Assembly: GCF_001648895.1 (NCBI RefSeq)
Contig: NZ_LXUF01000001.1
Location: 1,161,726 to 1,225,725, forward strand
Reading direction: 5' to 3'
Length of the DNA stretch: 64,000 bases
Source of the DNA: Methylovorus sp. MM2
GTDB taxonomy: Bacteria > Pseudomonadota > Gammaproteobacteria > Burkholderiales > Methylophilaceae
Of this stretch, positions 32,004 to 40,335 are shown piece after piece (within the stretch, counting starts at the first letter, position 1; each line of letters starts with the position of its first letter). The notes beneath the pieces were generated by a model. That model was not told the origin of the DNA and searched no databases. It saw nothing but the letters and a program-made list of their open reading frames with translations. The position numbers and the translations under genes are program-made.

Positions 32004-32452
32004 TCCGTGCCGCTGAGGTTTCTGATAGTGAAGCCTTAGCTAAAACTATGAGGCCTATTGATAGGCTTGAAGTCTCAGTGGAATGGGGCGATAGAGTCCT
32101 TGAAGGAGTACGTAAGGCAATACTACGCTCGACATTGTGTTGGGCTGTAGAGAACGAGAGGGGGGAGCTACTTACAGTGTTTGGGGTAGCCCCTCTCCCT
32201 CAAGACGGTGTGGGTAGTCCTTGGCTCCTAGCTACTACGCACTTTAAGGGTTACAGCAAGGAACTCCTTAGGAACTCCCGTAGGTATATCAACCTCATGA
32301 ATCGGGCGTATCCCTTCCTTTATAACCGCGCACATCCAGACAACAAGGCTACCTTACGGTGGCTCCAATGGTGCGGCTTTGAACTTGAACCACAAATGGT
32401 TCCTGTAGGTATAAGCCAGACACTATTCCAACCCTTCACTAGGAAATTTTAA
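31994..32452 (+). CDS. gp13-like virion assembly protein with GNAT-like fold, AUC start
   Basis: The region from ATG 32048 encodes 134 aa ending ATLRWLQWCGFELE, the C-terminal pattern of T7 gp13 and GNAT-like folds. In-frame codons upstream read YVIRAAEVSDSEALAKT, exactly the usual opening of such a domain. An AUC at 31994 stands six bases after AAGGAG (31982-31987), while the ATG at 32048 has no ribosome site and would cut off the first strand and helix. I therefore place the start at AUC, giving 152 aa. In T7 the protein is needed for core assembly. The stop overlaps the gp14-like ATG. Confidence 0.75.
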   Translation: MYVIRAAEVSDSEALAKTMRPIDRLEVSVEWGDRVLEGVRKAILRSTLCWAVENERGELLTVFGVAPLPQDGVGSPWLLATTHFKGYSKELLRNSRRYINLMNRAYPFLYNRAHPDNKATLRWLQWCGFELEPQMVPVGISQTLFQPFTRKF

Positions 32453-32946
32453 TGTGTGACCCCGCCTCCGCAATGCTGGCTTTGAGTATTGGTACGACTG
32501 CGCTTTCTTTTATAGACCAAGCTAATCAAGCCGATGCTGCTACTGACAGTATTAAAGACAGTTACGAACTACAAGCCAAACAAGTACAAGAGCAGCAGAA
32601 ACAGATCAATGCTAATGCTCAAGATGATATGTCCCAAAGAGCAAGAGAAGCAACCATTGAACGTGGGCGACTTAAAGCCATTCAAGGTGAATCAGGCTTA
32701 ATAGGAAACACTGCCGACCGAATCATGAATGAGAGCTACTTCAATGAAGAATCAGACATAGCTTCTATCGAGTCTAACCGTGTCAATTCAATCAAACAAT
32801 CAAGTCTGGAAGCACAAGGCCTAACAGCTAGGACGCAATCAGAACTCAATTCAATCAAGAGGCCTTCGGCTTTAAGTGCTGGCCTTCAAATTGGTACAGC
32901 AGTTGCGGGCTACAAACAAGCCACAGCTAAACCTAAGACACCCTAA
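32452..32946 (+). CDS. Internal virion protein B, T7 gp14-like
   Basis: The 164-aa protein starts CDPASAMLALSIGTTALSFI and continues with a long Gln- and Ala-rich helix (AKQVQEQQKQINANAQDDMS, EATIERGRLKAIQGESGLIG), the pattern of gp14. In T7 it is ejected into the cell and forms the outer-membrane part of the DNA channel. ATG overlaps the previous stop. Confidence 0.9.
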   Translation: MCDPASAMLALSIGTTALSFIDQANQADAATDSIKDSYELQAKQVQEQQKQINANAQDDMSQRAREATIERGRLKAIQGESGLIGNTADRIMNESYFNEESDIASIESNRVNSIKQSSLEAQGLTARTQSELNSIKRPSALSAGLQIGTAVAGYKQATAKPKTP

Positions 32947-32959
32947 GGAGCCGTAATAC

Positions 32960-34582
32960 ATGGTGCGTAAAGTACAGAACAGCTTAGAGGGAAACCGCGA
33001 GCTAGCAACAACATCCAATCCGGTTTCCACTAGGGTTGTAGCACGTCCAGTAGACACTTCAGTTACACCCGGCGATACCGAGCTTACACGTCTACTAGGT
33101 GCCTTATCTACTATCCGACCTTCATTGAATCAGTACCTAGCTAAAGAGGGTGACAATGAAGAGGTTGCAGGTAAGAATGACGCTCAGTTAGGGCGAGAGG
33201 CAGCTTCAGATAGTGCGCGATACCAACATGGGTATATGGGCATTAAGGGTAGTAATGATGCTGTACGGGACGTTGACGAGTTTAAGGTTCACCTAGAGTC
33301 TAACTTCAATCCTGACAATGACGACTTCGATACGGTAGCCCGTGAGTGGGTTACTAAGAAGTCTGGAGGCCTAACCGATAAGGGATACCTAGAGGGTTAC
33401 GCTCCGATCATGAATGATGCCATTACCAAGATGAAGGTACAGGTAGCCGACCAGAAAGTAGCACTCGTTAAGGATGCTACTAATGCTCAAGCTATGCAGT
33501 TTCTTCAAACAGGTATGGAGGCCTTCGCTAATCGTGGTGAGCCTGTCCCTGAGACGTGGTTAGAGAACACTAAGAAATACTTTGGTGAGTCCTTTAAGAC
33601 TTCGGGTACTGAGTTCAATGAGCTTCAGTTCTCTGCTGCTAAGAAAATTGGCGATGGGGGTAACTTCTCTATCTACGAGCAGTTCAAGCGTGACCGTCCT
33701 GATGGTACACCCGGCATGTACTACATTCCTAAATGGAAAGAACGTATCGACGCTGCTGAAGTGGCCTCTAAGCAACACTTTGTGACACTCTCTACCCAAG
33801 CTGAAGTAGCCGCAAAGAAAGACCGTGAGAAGCGTCAAGATTCAACCTTGGCTGACACCTTCACTGAAGCCTTAACGGGTGACTATGGTTCGGCTATGGC
33901 TAAGTTCAAAACTACCATTAAGGATAATCCTGGGCTTTTCTCTGCAAGTGATGTTTCAGAGTGGACAGGTAAGTTCTCAAGCCTCGCTAAAGCCTCCAAT
34001 GCTGAAGAAACTGACTCACAGAAAACCTACGCTACAACACTCCTAGCTGGAATCTATGAAGGCAAGGTCGGTATCAAAGGTGTACTAGCAGCGGCTACAA
34101 GTGAGCAGGTGTCATACACTCAATCACGACAGCTTCTCGATAGTGTTAATACCTATCAAAGCCAGATGCGAGCCTTAGCTGCTCAGTCTGATAAAGGCGA
34201 ACGTGCTATCTACAAGAGTCCTGAATATACCTCAGGTAAGGAATACCTCAATGGTGTCCTAAAGAGCCAAGCAACTATGACCGACCCCTTAGGTGAGGGT
34301 ACGGCTCAAGACCGTCAGCAACGAGCAGAGGCAGTCCTTGAGTTCACTACTAGAGCAGCCAGCTTGGAACCTAAGGATGTACCTAAGTTACGTGATGAGA
34401 TCGCTGACAGATACCTTAAGCGTAAGACCGATAGGACTAAAGAACCTATCAAACAATTCGATGGACGTATTCGATACGACACTCCAGCCCTAGCAGCGCA
34501 AGCGTACAGGGAAGGTAAGTTAACTATCGACCAACTCCGTACACACAACGACTATTTTAAACTAAAGGCACAACCTAAATAA
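32960..34582 (+). CDS. Internal virion protein C, T7 gp15-like
   Basis: The 540-aa protein is shorter than T7 gp15 (747). It has the expected location and an elongated all-helical makeup, with RLLGALSTIRPSLNQYLAKE near the N-terminus, GYLEGYAPIMNDAITKMK in the middle and a basic C-terminus. It would form the periplasmic channel with gp16 after ejection. Ribosome site AAGGAG at 32944-32949. The stop overlaps the gp16-like ATG. Confidence 0.85.
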   Translation: MVRKVQNSLEGNRELATTSNPVSTRVVARPVDTSVTPGDTELTRLLGALSTIRPSLNQYLAKEGDNEEVAGKNDAQLGREAASDSARYQHGYMGIKGSNDAVRDVDEFKVHLESNFNPDNDDFDTVAREWVTKKSGGLTDKGYLEGYAPIMNDAITKMKVQVADQKVALVKDATNAQAMQFLQTGMEAFANRGEPVPETWLENTKKYFGESFKTSGTEFNELQFSAAKKIGDGGNFSIYEQFKRDRPDGTPGMYYIPKWKERIDAAEVASKQHFVTLSTQAEVAAKKDREKRQDSTLADTFTEALTGDYGSAMAKFKTTIKDNPGLFSASDVSEWTGKFSSLAKASNAEETDSQKTYATTLLAGIYEGKVGIKGVLAAATSEQVSYTQSRQLLDSVNTYQSQMRALAAQSDKGERAIYKSPEYTSGKEYLNGVLKSQATMTDPLGEGTAQDRQQRAEAVLEFTTRAASLEPKDVPKLRDEIADRYLKRKTDRTKEPIKQFDGRIRYDTPALAAQAYREGKLTIDQLRTHNDYFKLKAQPK

Positions 34583-37500
34583 TGGATGATTCGATTGTAA
34601 GTGACCTGCAAGGGTCTCGTGAAGAGCGTCATAAGCCTGAGGCCGATGCAATCCTGCAAGAGCTTGATGCTATGTCCGCTCAACAGGAAGCACCCCAAGC
34701 CTCACCTACAGCGCGTCCTAGTGCTGCACCTCAAGTAGCTCCTACAGAACAGCCTCAAGGTACAACCTTAGGTGAAGCCGCAATGGATACCGGAAGGGCG
34801 CTATTGGGCGCTCCCCGTGATGCTATTCAGTCCGGTATTGATATGTACTATGACGGTGTTAACTATGCTTCAGAGAAGTTCTTTGACTACCGCTTCAATA
34901 CACCCCAGTTACCTGAGGTTGGTGCACAAACAACTACAGGTGGCGCTATTGCACGTCCTTTGCTTCAGTTCTTTGTACCATTCAGTCTAGCCCTTAAAGC
35001 ACTTAAGCCTATCAAAGGTGTGAGTGAACTATCTAAGGCAGCTACCGCTGGTGCAGTTACAGACTTCTCAGCCTTTGACCCACACGAGAAGCGACTATCT
35101 AACCTTGTGCTGGATATGACTGATGGCAACCCATTACTGGGTAAGGGCGTATTCCAATACTTAGCCGCTAGTCCAGACGATAGTAATGCTGAAGGACGCT
35201 TTAAGAATATGCTTGAAGGTCTTGGTGCTGGTGCTGCTGTAGATGGAGCCTTGAAACTCTTTAAGGGAGCTAGAGGTTACTTCCAAGCTAAAGGCCAGAA
35301 CCCCGCTGAAGCTATCGAAACGATAGGCCGAGGTGCTACACCTGAGGGCGCACCTGTAGAGCAATCCATTGGTGAACAGATTGATGAGATTCATGGTGTC
35401 AAACCTGAAGAGGGTAAGGATGTAGTCAAGGTAGGCGGTGAACGTAGTGCTGCCGATATGGATGCAGAAGACGCTATCGCTGCTGAAATGCAAGCTAAGG
35501 CTGATGCTGAAGATGCGCTACCTCCGTCCGCTGTAGTCCAGCCTGAAGAAGCACCTAATGTAACTATCGAAGGTGATGCTGAGACTATTGACTCACTAGC
35601 AGAAGCCTTCCCGGATGCAGCTAGGGTTGAACAGCCTCAAGCTGAAGTTGCTGCTCTCGATATTAAAGACCCTGAGACAACGATCAAGACGTATGACCCA
35701 GTGGCCGATAAATTATCACGTCCTGAGTTTGCCTCCATTGCTCCGATCACACGTAAGGCTTCACCTAAGATTAGCCAAGCCAAAGTTACTGAGATCATGG
35801 ATGCAGCAGGTAACGGGTCACTGAAGGATATTGCTGACAAGGTTGAGACTTCAGACTTTAACTTCGCTCACATTGATAACGATGAGGACATTACCTCGTT
35901 GATTGATGCCACTAGCAAAGTGTTTGAGAAAGAGATTAGCCAAGCCACAGGTGGCACACAGAGCTTCGCTGCTATTAAAGAGTTAGCTGAGACCTTAGGT
36001 ACAAGCACCAGCTCCCTTAAGGAACTCTATGGAGACACTTCTAACTTGGCAGCGCGTGTAACAGCTAACCGTGTGCTACTTGCAGCTTCCGCTAAGAAGA
36101 CCTCAGAGTTAGCTAGAGATGCTAGTACAGGTGATGCAATGTCACTGCTGGCCTTCCGTAAACAAGTCATGCTGCATAGCTCTATTCAATCGCAGATGAA
36201 GGGCGTACAGACTGAAGTAGCTCGTGCCTTGGGTGCTATGCGTATTCAAGCTAAGTCTTCAGACCTAGTAATCAATGAGGTGGATGACTTGCTGAGTTCC
36301 TTAGGTGGTCGTCAAGTGAACCTAGACTTCGCTAAGAAGCTAGCTACTACAACTGACCCTGCTAAGATTGCTGCTATGGCTCGTAAAGGGGCTATGGCTC
36401 GTACCCAAAATGCTGTATTTGAAATGTGGGTTAACGGTATCCTATCCGCGCCAACAACACACGTAGTGAACGCTGTAGGTAACTCCTTAGTCAGCTTAAT
36501 GTCTGTAGCCGAACGTGGCACAACTGCGGCTATTGGTAAGGTATTCCGAGGTGGCGCTGATGATCGTGTGGCCTTGGGTGAAGTTCAAGCCCAGTTGTTC
36601 GGCATGGTCGAAGGATTGAAGGATGTATTTAGTATTACTGGCGAAGGTCTTAAGGCCATGCGTCAAGCCACAGGTGAAGCTGTAACAGGCAACCTAGCTG
36701 GTGCTAAGGATATCCTCAAGACCAATGAAGGTGAGTTTGGTAACGTATATCAAGCCTTCGTTCACGATACCCCAATCCTAGATAACGCATTGTTTGGCAC
36801 TAAGGAGTTCGATTTACAGACTCCTGCTATATCTGCTGATGGTTTAGGTATTGATGTTAAGAGCTGGACAGGCACCTTAGCTGATGTACTAGGTACACTT
36901 ATCCGTACACCGGGACGTGTCCTTACTTCTACCGATGAAGTATTTAAAGCTATCCATTACCGGGGTGAGCTGAAGGCTCAAGCCTATCGTCTAGCCAAAG
37001 GTGAAGGCCTAGAGGGTCAAGAGTTCATTGATCGCGTAGGTAACTTAGTGAGTGAGCGTGAAATGCCTATCAATGGTGATGTACTCTCAGGCATGGCTAT
37101 GGATGCAGCCCGTAAAGGTACCTTCACTAACTCCTTAGGTGATGGCGGTAAGACAGTCCAAAGGCTTGTAAGCAATGTGCCGGGCGCTCGATATGTTCTC
37201 CCATTCATCCGCACTCCAGCCAACATTATGAATTACACATGGGAACGTACCCCTATGCTGAATATCTTGAATAGCCAGATGCGTGAAGACTTCATGGCTG
37301 GTGGTGTCCGTAGAGATACTGCTATGGCTAAGACAACTATTGGTGGTGCCCTGTACGCAATGGCAGCTCAGTTGTCCGCTGAAGGAGCTATTACAGGTGG
37401 CGGTGAGTCTAACAAGACAGCCGAACAACTTAACGGTTGGAAGCCATACTCGTTGAAGGTAGGGGACACATACTATGCTTTCAATAAGCTAGACCCTATC

Positions 37501-38352
37501 GGCATGATCTTCGGGCTGGCTGCTGACTTCTCTGATATGTCCGGGAATATCTCCAAGGGCGATACTGACAAGTTAGCTGGTGCCTTGATTATGGCTGTCT
37601 CTAATAACCTCTTATCTAAATCGTACCTAAGTTCAGTCTCAGATATTTTCACAGCAATTAGTGAGGATAAACGAACTGGAGAAGGTAAAGCTGTAGGCCG
37701 TTACTTGAACAAACTAACAGCTTCCTTCGTGCCGTTCTCTTCTCTAAATCGAGCTATACGCCGAGAGGACGACCCTACAGTACGTGAGGTATGGGACTTA
37801 ATGGATAACGTTAAGAATGGTATACCGGGACTGAGCAAGACACTCTCGCCGCACCGTAACGTCTTTGGAGACCCAGTGCAGTACACCGGAGGTTTAGGGT
37901 TAGATATTGCCTCTCCTATCTACACCAGCAAGGAAAGCGATAACCCTGCGGCTAATGAGATTGCACGTCTGAATATCGACCTTCAGTTACCCGCTAAGAC
38001 AATCTCCAGTGGGAAGGGCGCACCTCCTATCGACTTGACACATGAGCAGTATGATCGCTTCGTAGAGTTGGCAGGTAATGGCTCCAAGATTTTCCAAGGT
38101 AAAGGCTTCAAGGACTTCCTGACAGAGTACGTACAGTCAGAGCATTATCAGAATCAGACAGACGACCCTGACGATTACACCGGAGGTAAGCGCCTTGAGA
38201 TTCAATCCTTGTACTCAGCAGCTAAGAGGGCAGCACTCTATCAAATGCTTGAAGAGAACCCTGAGCTTAATAAGCGGTACATCCAAAACCTAGAGAACAC
38301 AGGTAACGCCCTTAAGGGTAGACCGATAGTTCCTATTCTGATTGAGCAATAA
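34582..38352 (+). CDS. Internal core protein D, T7 gp16-like (no SLT domain seen)
   Basis: At 1256 aa it is by far the largest phage protein. A Pro/Gln/Ala-rich disordered N-terminus (about 1-60) leads to a hydrophobic segment near 120-150 and long helical regions with alternating acidic stretches. The C-terminal half contains LVSNVPGARYVLPFIRTPAN, typical of this family. T7 gp16 begins with a lytic transglycosylase domain. I see no catalytic Glu-Ser motif of that domain here, so wall digestion on entry may be done otherwise. A terminator follows 12 bases after the stop. Confidence 0.85.
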   Translation: MDDSIVSDLQGSREERHKPEADAILQELDAMSAQQEAPQASPTARPSAAPQVAPTEQPQGTTLGEAAMDTGRALLGAPRDAIQSGIDMYYDGVNYASEKFFDYRFNTPQLPEVGAQTTTGGAIARPLLQFFVPFSLALKALKPIKGVSELSKAATAGAVTDFSAFDPHEKRLSNLVLDMTDGNPLLGKGVFQYLAASPDDSNAEGRFKNMLEGLGAGAAVDGALKLFKGARGYFQAKGQNPAEAIETIGRGATPEGAPVEQSIGEQIDEIHGVKPEEGKDVVKVGGERSAADMDAEDAIAAEMQAKADAEDALPPSAVVQPEEAPNVTIEGDAETIDSLAEAFPDAARVEQPQAEVAALDIKDPETTIKTYDPVADKLSRPEFASIAPITRKASPKISQAKVTEIMDAAGNGSLKDIADKVETSDFNFAHIDNDEDITSLIDATSKVFEKEISQATGGTQSFAAIKELAETLGTSTSSLKELYGDTSNLAARVTANRVLLAASAKKTSELARDASTGDAMSLLAFRKQVMLHSSIQSQMKGVQTEVARALGAMRIQAKSSDLVINEVDDLLSSLGGRQVNLDFAKKLATTTDPAKIAAMARKGAMARTQNAVFEMWVNGILSAPTTHVVNAVGNSLVSLMSVAERGTTAAIGKVFRGGADDRVALGEVQAQLFGMVEGLKDVFSITGEGLKAMRQATGEAVTGNLAGAKDILKTNEGEFGNVYQAFVHDTPILDNALFGTKEFDLQTPAISADGLGIDVKSWTGTLADVLGTLIRTPGRVLTSTDEVFKAIHYRGELKAQAYRLAKGEGLEGQEFIDRVGNLVSEREMPINGDVLSGMAMDAARKGTFTNSLGDGGKTVQRLVSNVPGARYVLPFIRTPANIMNYTWERTPMLNILNSQMREDFMAGGVRRDTAMAKTTIGGALYAMAAQLSAEGAITGGGESNKTAEQLNGWKPYSLKVGDTYYAFNKLDPIGMIFGLAADFSDMSGNISKGDTDKLAGALIMAVSNNLLSKSYLSSVSDIFTAISEDKRTGEGKAVGRYLNKLTASFVPFSSLNRAIRREDDPTVREVWDLMDNVKNGIPGLSKTLSPHRNVFGDPVQYTGGLGLDIASPIYTSKESDNPAANEIARLNIDLQLPAKTISSGKGAPPIDLTHEQYDRFVELAGNGSKIFQGKGFKDFLTEYVQSEHYQNQTDDPDDYTGGKRLEIQSLYSAAKRAALYQMLEENPELNKRYIQNLENTGNALKGRPIVPILIEQ

Positions 38353-38364
38353 GCTCATATCTCT

Positions 38365-38403
38365 AGTCCCCTGAGGGTAACACCTTGGGGGCTTCTTTAT
38401 TTT
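38365..38403 (+). terminator. Rho-independent terminator after the core-protein gene
   Basis: AGTCCCC (38365-38371) with GAGG (38373-38376) pairs with CCTT-GGGGGCT (38383-38393) with one bulged T, followed by a T-rich run. It separates core genes from the fibre gene, which starts 14 bases later. Confidence 0.65.
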
Positions 38404-38416
38404 CACTAAAGGAAAC

Positions 38417-39466
38417 ATGGCTTACTCAAGAGTCTCATACCTTGGGGATGGCGTTAATAAGCTATTCTCAGTAACCTTCCCTTATATCGACCCTTCCCAT
38501 GTAACAGCCCTAGTCGGTGGCGTGTCAGTACCTTTTACATGGATTAGTCCTTCTCAGATTCAGATCACTACAGCTCCCGGTGTTGCAGCCGCAATTGTCT
38601 TGCAGCGTAACTCCGTACCAGCAGGTAGGTTAGTAGACTTTCAGGATGACTCGATGGCAACTGAGGCCTTGTTCAATCTAAACTCAGATCAATTACTATT
38701 CGTAGCTCAAGAAGCTATTGATAGTAAGCTCGATGATGCCGTAGTAGCTTTGATTCAAGGCTATAGTGACGCAGCAGTATCCGCAGCAGCGACAGCATCC
38801 CTCAAAGCTACTCAAGCTACAGCCGCCGTGGCAGCTATTACCTTGCCTATCCCTTTAACTTCAGGCGGCACTGGCGCAACAACCGCAGCCGCAGCACGGA
38901 CAGCCTTAGGTTTAGGTTCTGGTGCTACTAGGGCTGTAGGTGTTGCAGTTGGTAATGTAATAGAAGTGCTTACAGGAACTAAGTTACCTGTACTTGATGG
39001 TACAAACCTGACAGGTTTCCGACAAATCCTCCAAGACTCAACTGTAAGTGTGAACACAGTCCTGACAGGTACCGCCTTGATTCCTAGTGATGATACGATT
39101 CCTCAGAACACGGAGGGCTTCCAGCTTTTGACAGGAGCTATAACACCTACTGCAATAGGTAATAAGATTGTAGTGGAGGTGAATGTATCCCTTTCAAGTT
39201 CGGTGGCTAATCCCTTGGCGGTGGCTTTATTCCGTGATGCAGGGGTGGATGCAGTGGCAGTTGCTTCTTCAACTGGAGGTGTTAGTTCGATTGTAAATCC
39301 TTGTACTCGTTATGAGTTTACCGCCACAGCTACTTCAGTTATTAACTTCTATATCCGAGTAGGTGGAAGTGCTGCCGGAACTACAACTGTGAATGGTGGT
39401 ACAGCTCTTCGTAGATATGGAGGGGCTTTAAGTTCTTTCATGCGTATGTATGAGGTCAAGGGATGA
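38417..39466 (+). CDS. Tail fibre protein, T7 gp17-like N-terminus
   Basis: The 349-aa protein starts with the T7 fibre attachment domain (RVSYLGDGVNKLFSVTFPYI, then VLQRNSVPAGRLVDFQDDS, residues 4-110). A short coiled-coil and Ala-rich stalk follow, then a GTGATTAAAARTALGLGSGA repeat typical of fibre shafts, and a C-terminal beta tip (from about residue 200). It is much shorter than T7 gp17 (553), so part of the receptor binding may rest on the extra proteins at 26924-28788. Confidence 0.9.
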   Translation: MAYSRVSYLGDGVNKLFSVTFPYIDPSHVTALVGGVSVPFTWISPSQIQITTAPGVAAAIVLQRNSVPAGRLVDFQDDSMATEALFNLNSDQLLFVAQEAIDSKLDDAVVALIQGYSDAAVSAAATASLKATQATAAVAAITLPIPLTSGGTGATTAAAARTALGLGSGATRAVGVAVGNVIEVLTGTKLPVLDGTNLTGFRQILQDSTVSVNTVLTGTALIPSDDTIPQNTEGFQLLTGAITPTAIGNKIVVEVNVSLSSSVANPLAVALFRDAGVDAVAVASSTGGVSSIVNPCTRYEFTATATSVINFYIRVGGSAAGTTTVNGGTALRRYGGALSSFMRMYEVKG

Positions 39467-39669
39467 CCCTAAACCATTTAATGGAAGCATTGCTGAGTCT
39501 TGTACCGAGTGCTTCCCTGTCCGTGTGGCCTGAAGAGCCTCCGTTCGAGGCCTCAGAAGACACTTCAGTAACACGTCATGATCGCTTCGGCTTCATCGTG
39601 TGTTGGGCTAATACCAACACTTCCCCTTGCCCTTCAGAAGAAGAGCTTTCAGCAGTAACAATCCCTTAG
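39463..39669 (+). CDS. Small hypothetical protein downstream of fibre (68 aa)
   Basis: ATGA overlap with the fibre gene. A hydrophobic N-terminus (LMEALLSLVPSASLSVWPEE) is followed by an acidic part with two cysteines. A fibre chaperone or lysis-related role is possible from position only. Confidence 0.55.
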   Translation: MTLNHLMEALLSLVPSASLSVWPEEPPFEASEDTSVTRHDRFGFIVCWANTNTSPCPSEEELSAVTIP

Positions 39670-39676
39670 GAGAATC

Positions 39677-39952
39677 ATGTTAGACAGCACCACCAAGGAA
39701 CTAGGCTTACTCGCAGGAGTAGGAGCCTTAGTAGGCCTTGGTCAACTCCTTGTATCTAAGGAACCACTTACATTTCGCGTCATAGTGGGACGTGCAATCT
39801 GCTCTGGTGGCATAGGTTTAGCTGCTGCCTCAGCGGTAGTGTTTATTCCGGGACTCAGCTTAGGTGCCTCCATTGGTATTGCGTGTGTCCTAGCAAGCCT
39901 CGGCACCAGCGGTCTTGAGAAAGTAGTGCAGCGCATCACAGGAGGCGGTTAA
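39677..39952 (+). CDS. Putative holin (three membrane segments)
   Basis: The 91-aa protein has hydrophobic segments at about 8-24 (LGLLAGVGALVGLGQLL), 37-56 (IVGRAICSGGIGLAAASAVV) and 58-78 (IPGLSLGASIGIACVLASLG), with a positively charged C-terminus. Its place just before the terminase small subunit is that of the T7 holin gp17.5. It would permeabilise the inner membrane for the amidase. Good AGGAG ribosome site; the stop overlaps the next ATG. Confidence 0.75.
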   Translation: MLDSTTKELGLLAGVGALVGLGQLLVSKEPLTFRVIVGRAICSGGIGLAAASAVVFIPGLSLGASIGIACVLASLGTSGLEKVVQRITGGG

Positions 39953-40233
39953 TGGCTAGTAACTCAAAGCTAACCCGAATCTTTAATGCACTTGCGGACA
40001 CACTCGGAGATATTGTTGCTGAAGGTGTCCCCCTGCAAGACCCTGAAACTGGAAAGATCACAGTTCAACCAGCAGCCGCAGCTTACTTAGCTGTAGCTCG
40101 GCAATTCCTTAAGGATAACAACTATGAGGCTGACGCGGATAAACACCCCGGCCTGAAGAAGTTGGCTCAAACACTTCCTTTTGCTGGTGAAGAAGAACTT
40201 GCCCTAGCAGGTAAGGAACAATACACGCATTAA
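39952..40233 (+). CDS. Terminase small subunit, T7 gp18-like
   Basis: The 93-aa product (T7: 89) reads LTRIFNALADTLGDIVAEGV, then AAAYLAVARQFLKDNNYEAD, and HPGLKKLAQTLPF, the pattern of gp18. It recognises concatemeric DNA for packaging. TAATG overlap with the holin gene. A strong terminator follows the gene and separates it from the large subunit. Confidence 0.9.
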   Translation: MASNSKLTRIFNALADTLGDIVAEGVPLQDPETGKITVQPAAAAYLAVARQFLKDNNYEADADKHPGLKKLAQTLPFAGEEELALAGKEQYTH

Positions 40234-40284
40234 CTAAGGATGCCCTATACAAAGATATAGGCTCACCTTAAATAATCACTCCTA

Positions 40285-40317
40285 GACCCCTTTGCGCGAA
40301 GCACTGGGGTCTTTTTT
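40285..40317 (+). terminator. Rho-independent terminator between terminase genes
   Basis: GACCCC (40285-40290) pairs with GGGGTC (40306-40311), with an imperfect GCGC-containing loop between, followed by six T (40312-40317). It lies 19 bases before the proposed large-subunit start, so terminase large-subunit expression must come from read-through. Confidence 0.85.
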
Positions 40318-40335
40318 CGTTGTAAAGGATTAGAA

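Noticed and set aside
40130-40160. GGATAAACACCCC resembling the phage promoter motif
   Set aside because: Inside the small terminase gene, in frame with conserved residues, and it lacks the CACTRTAGGA core.
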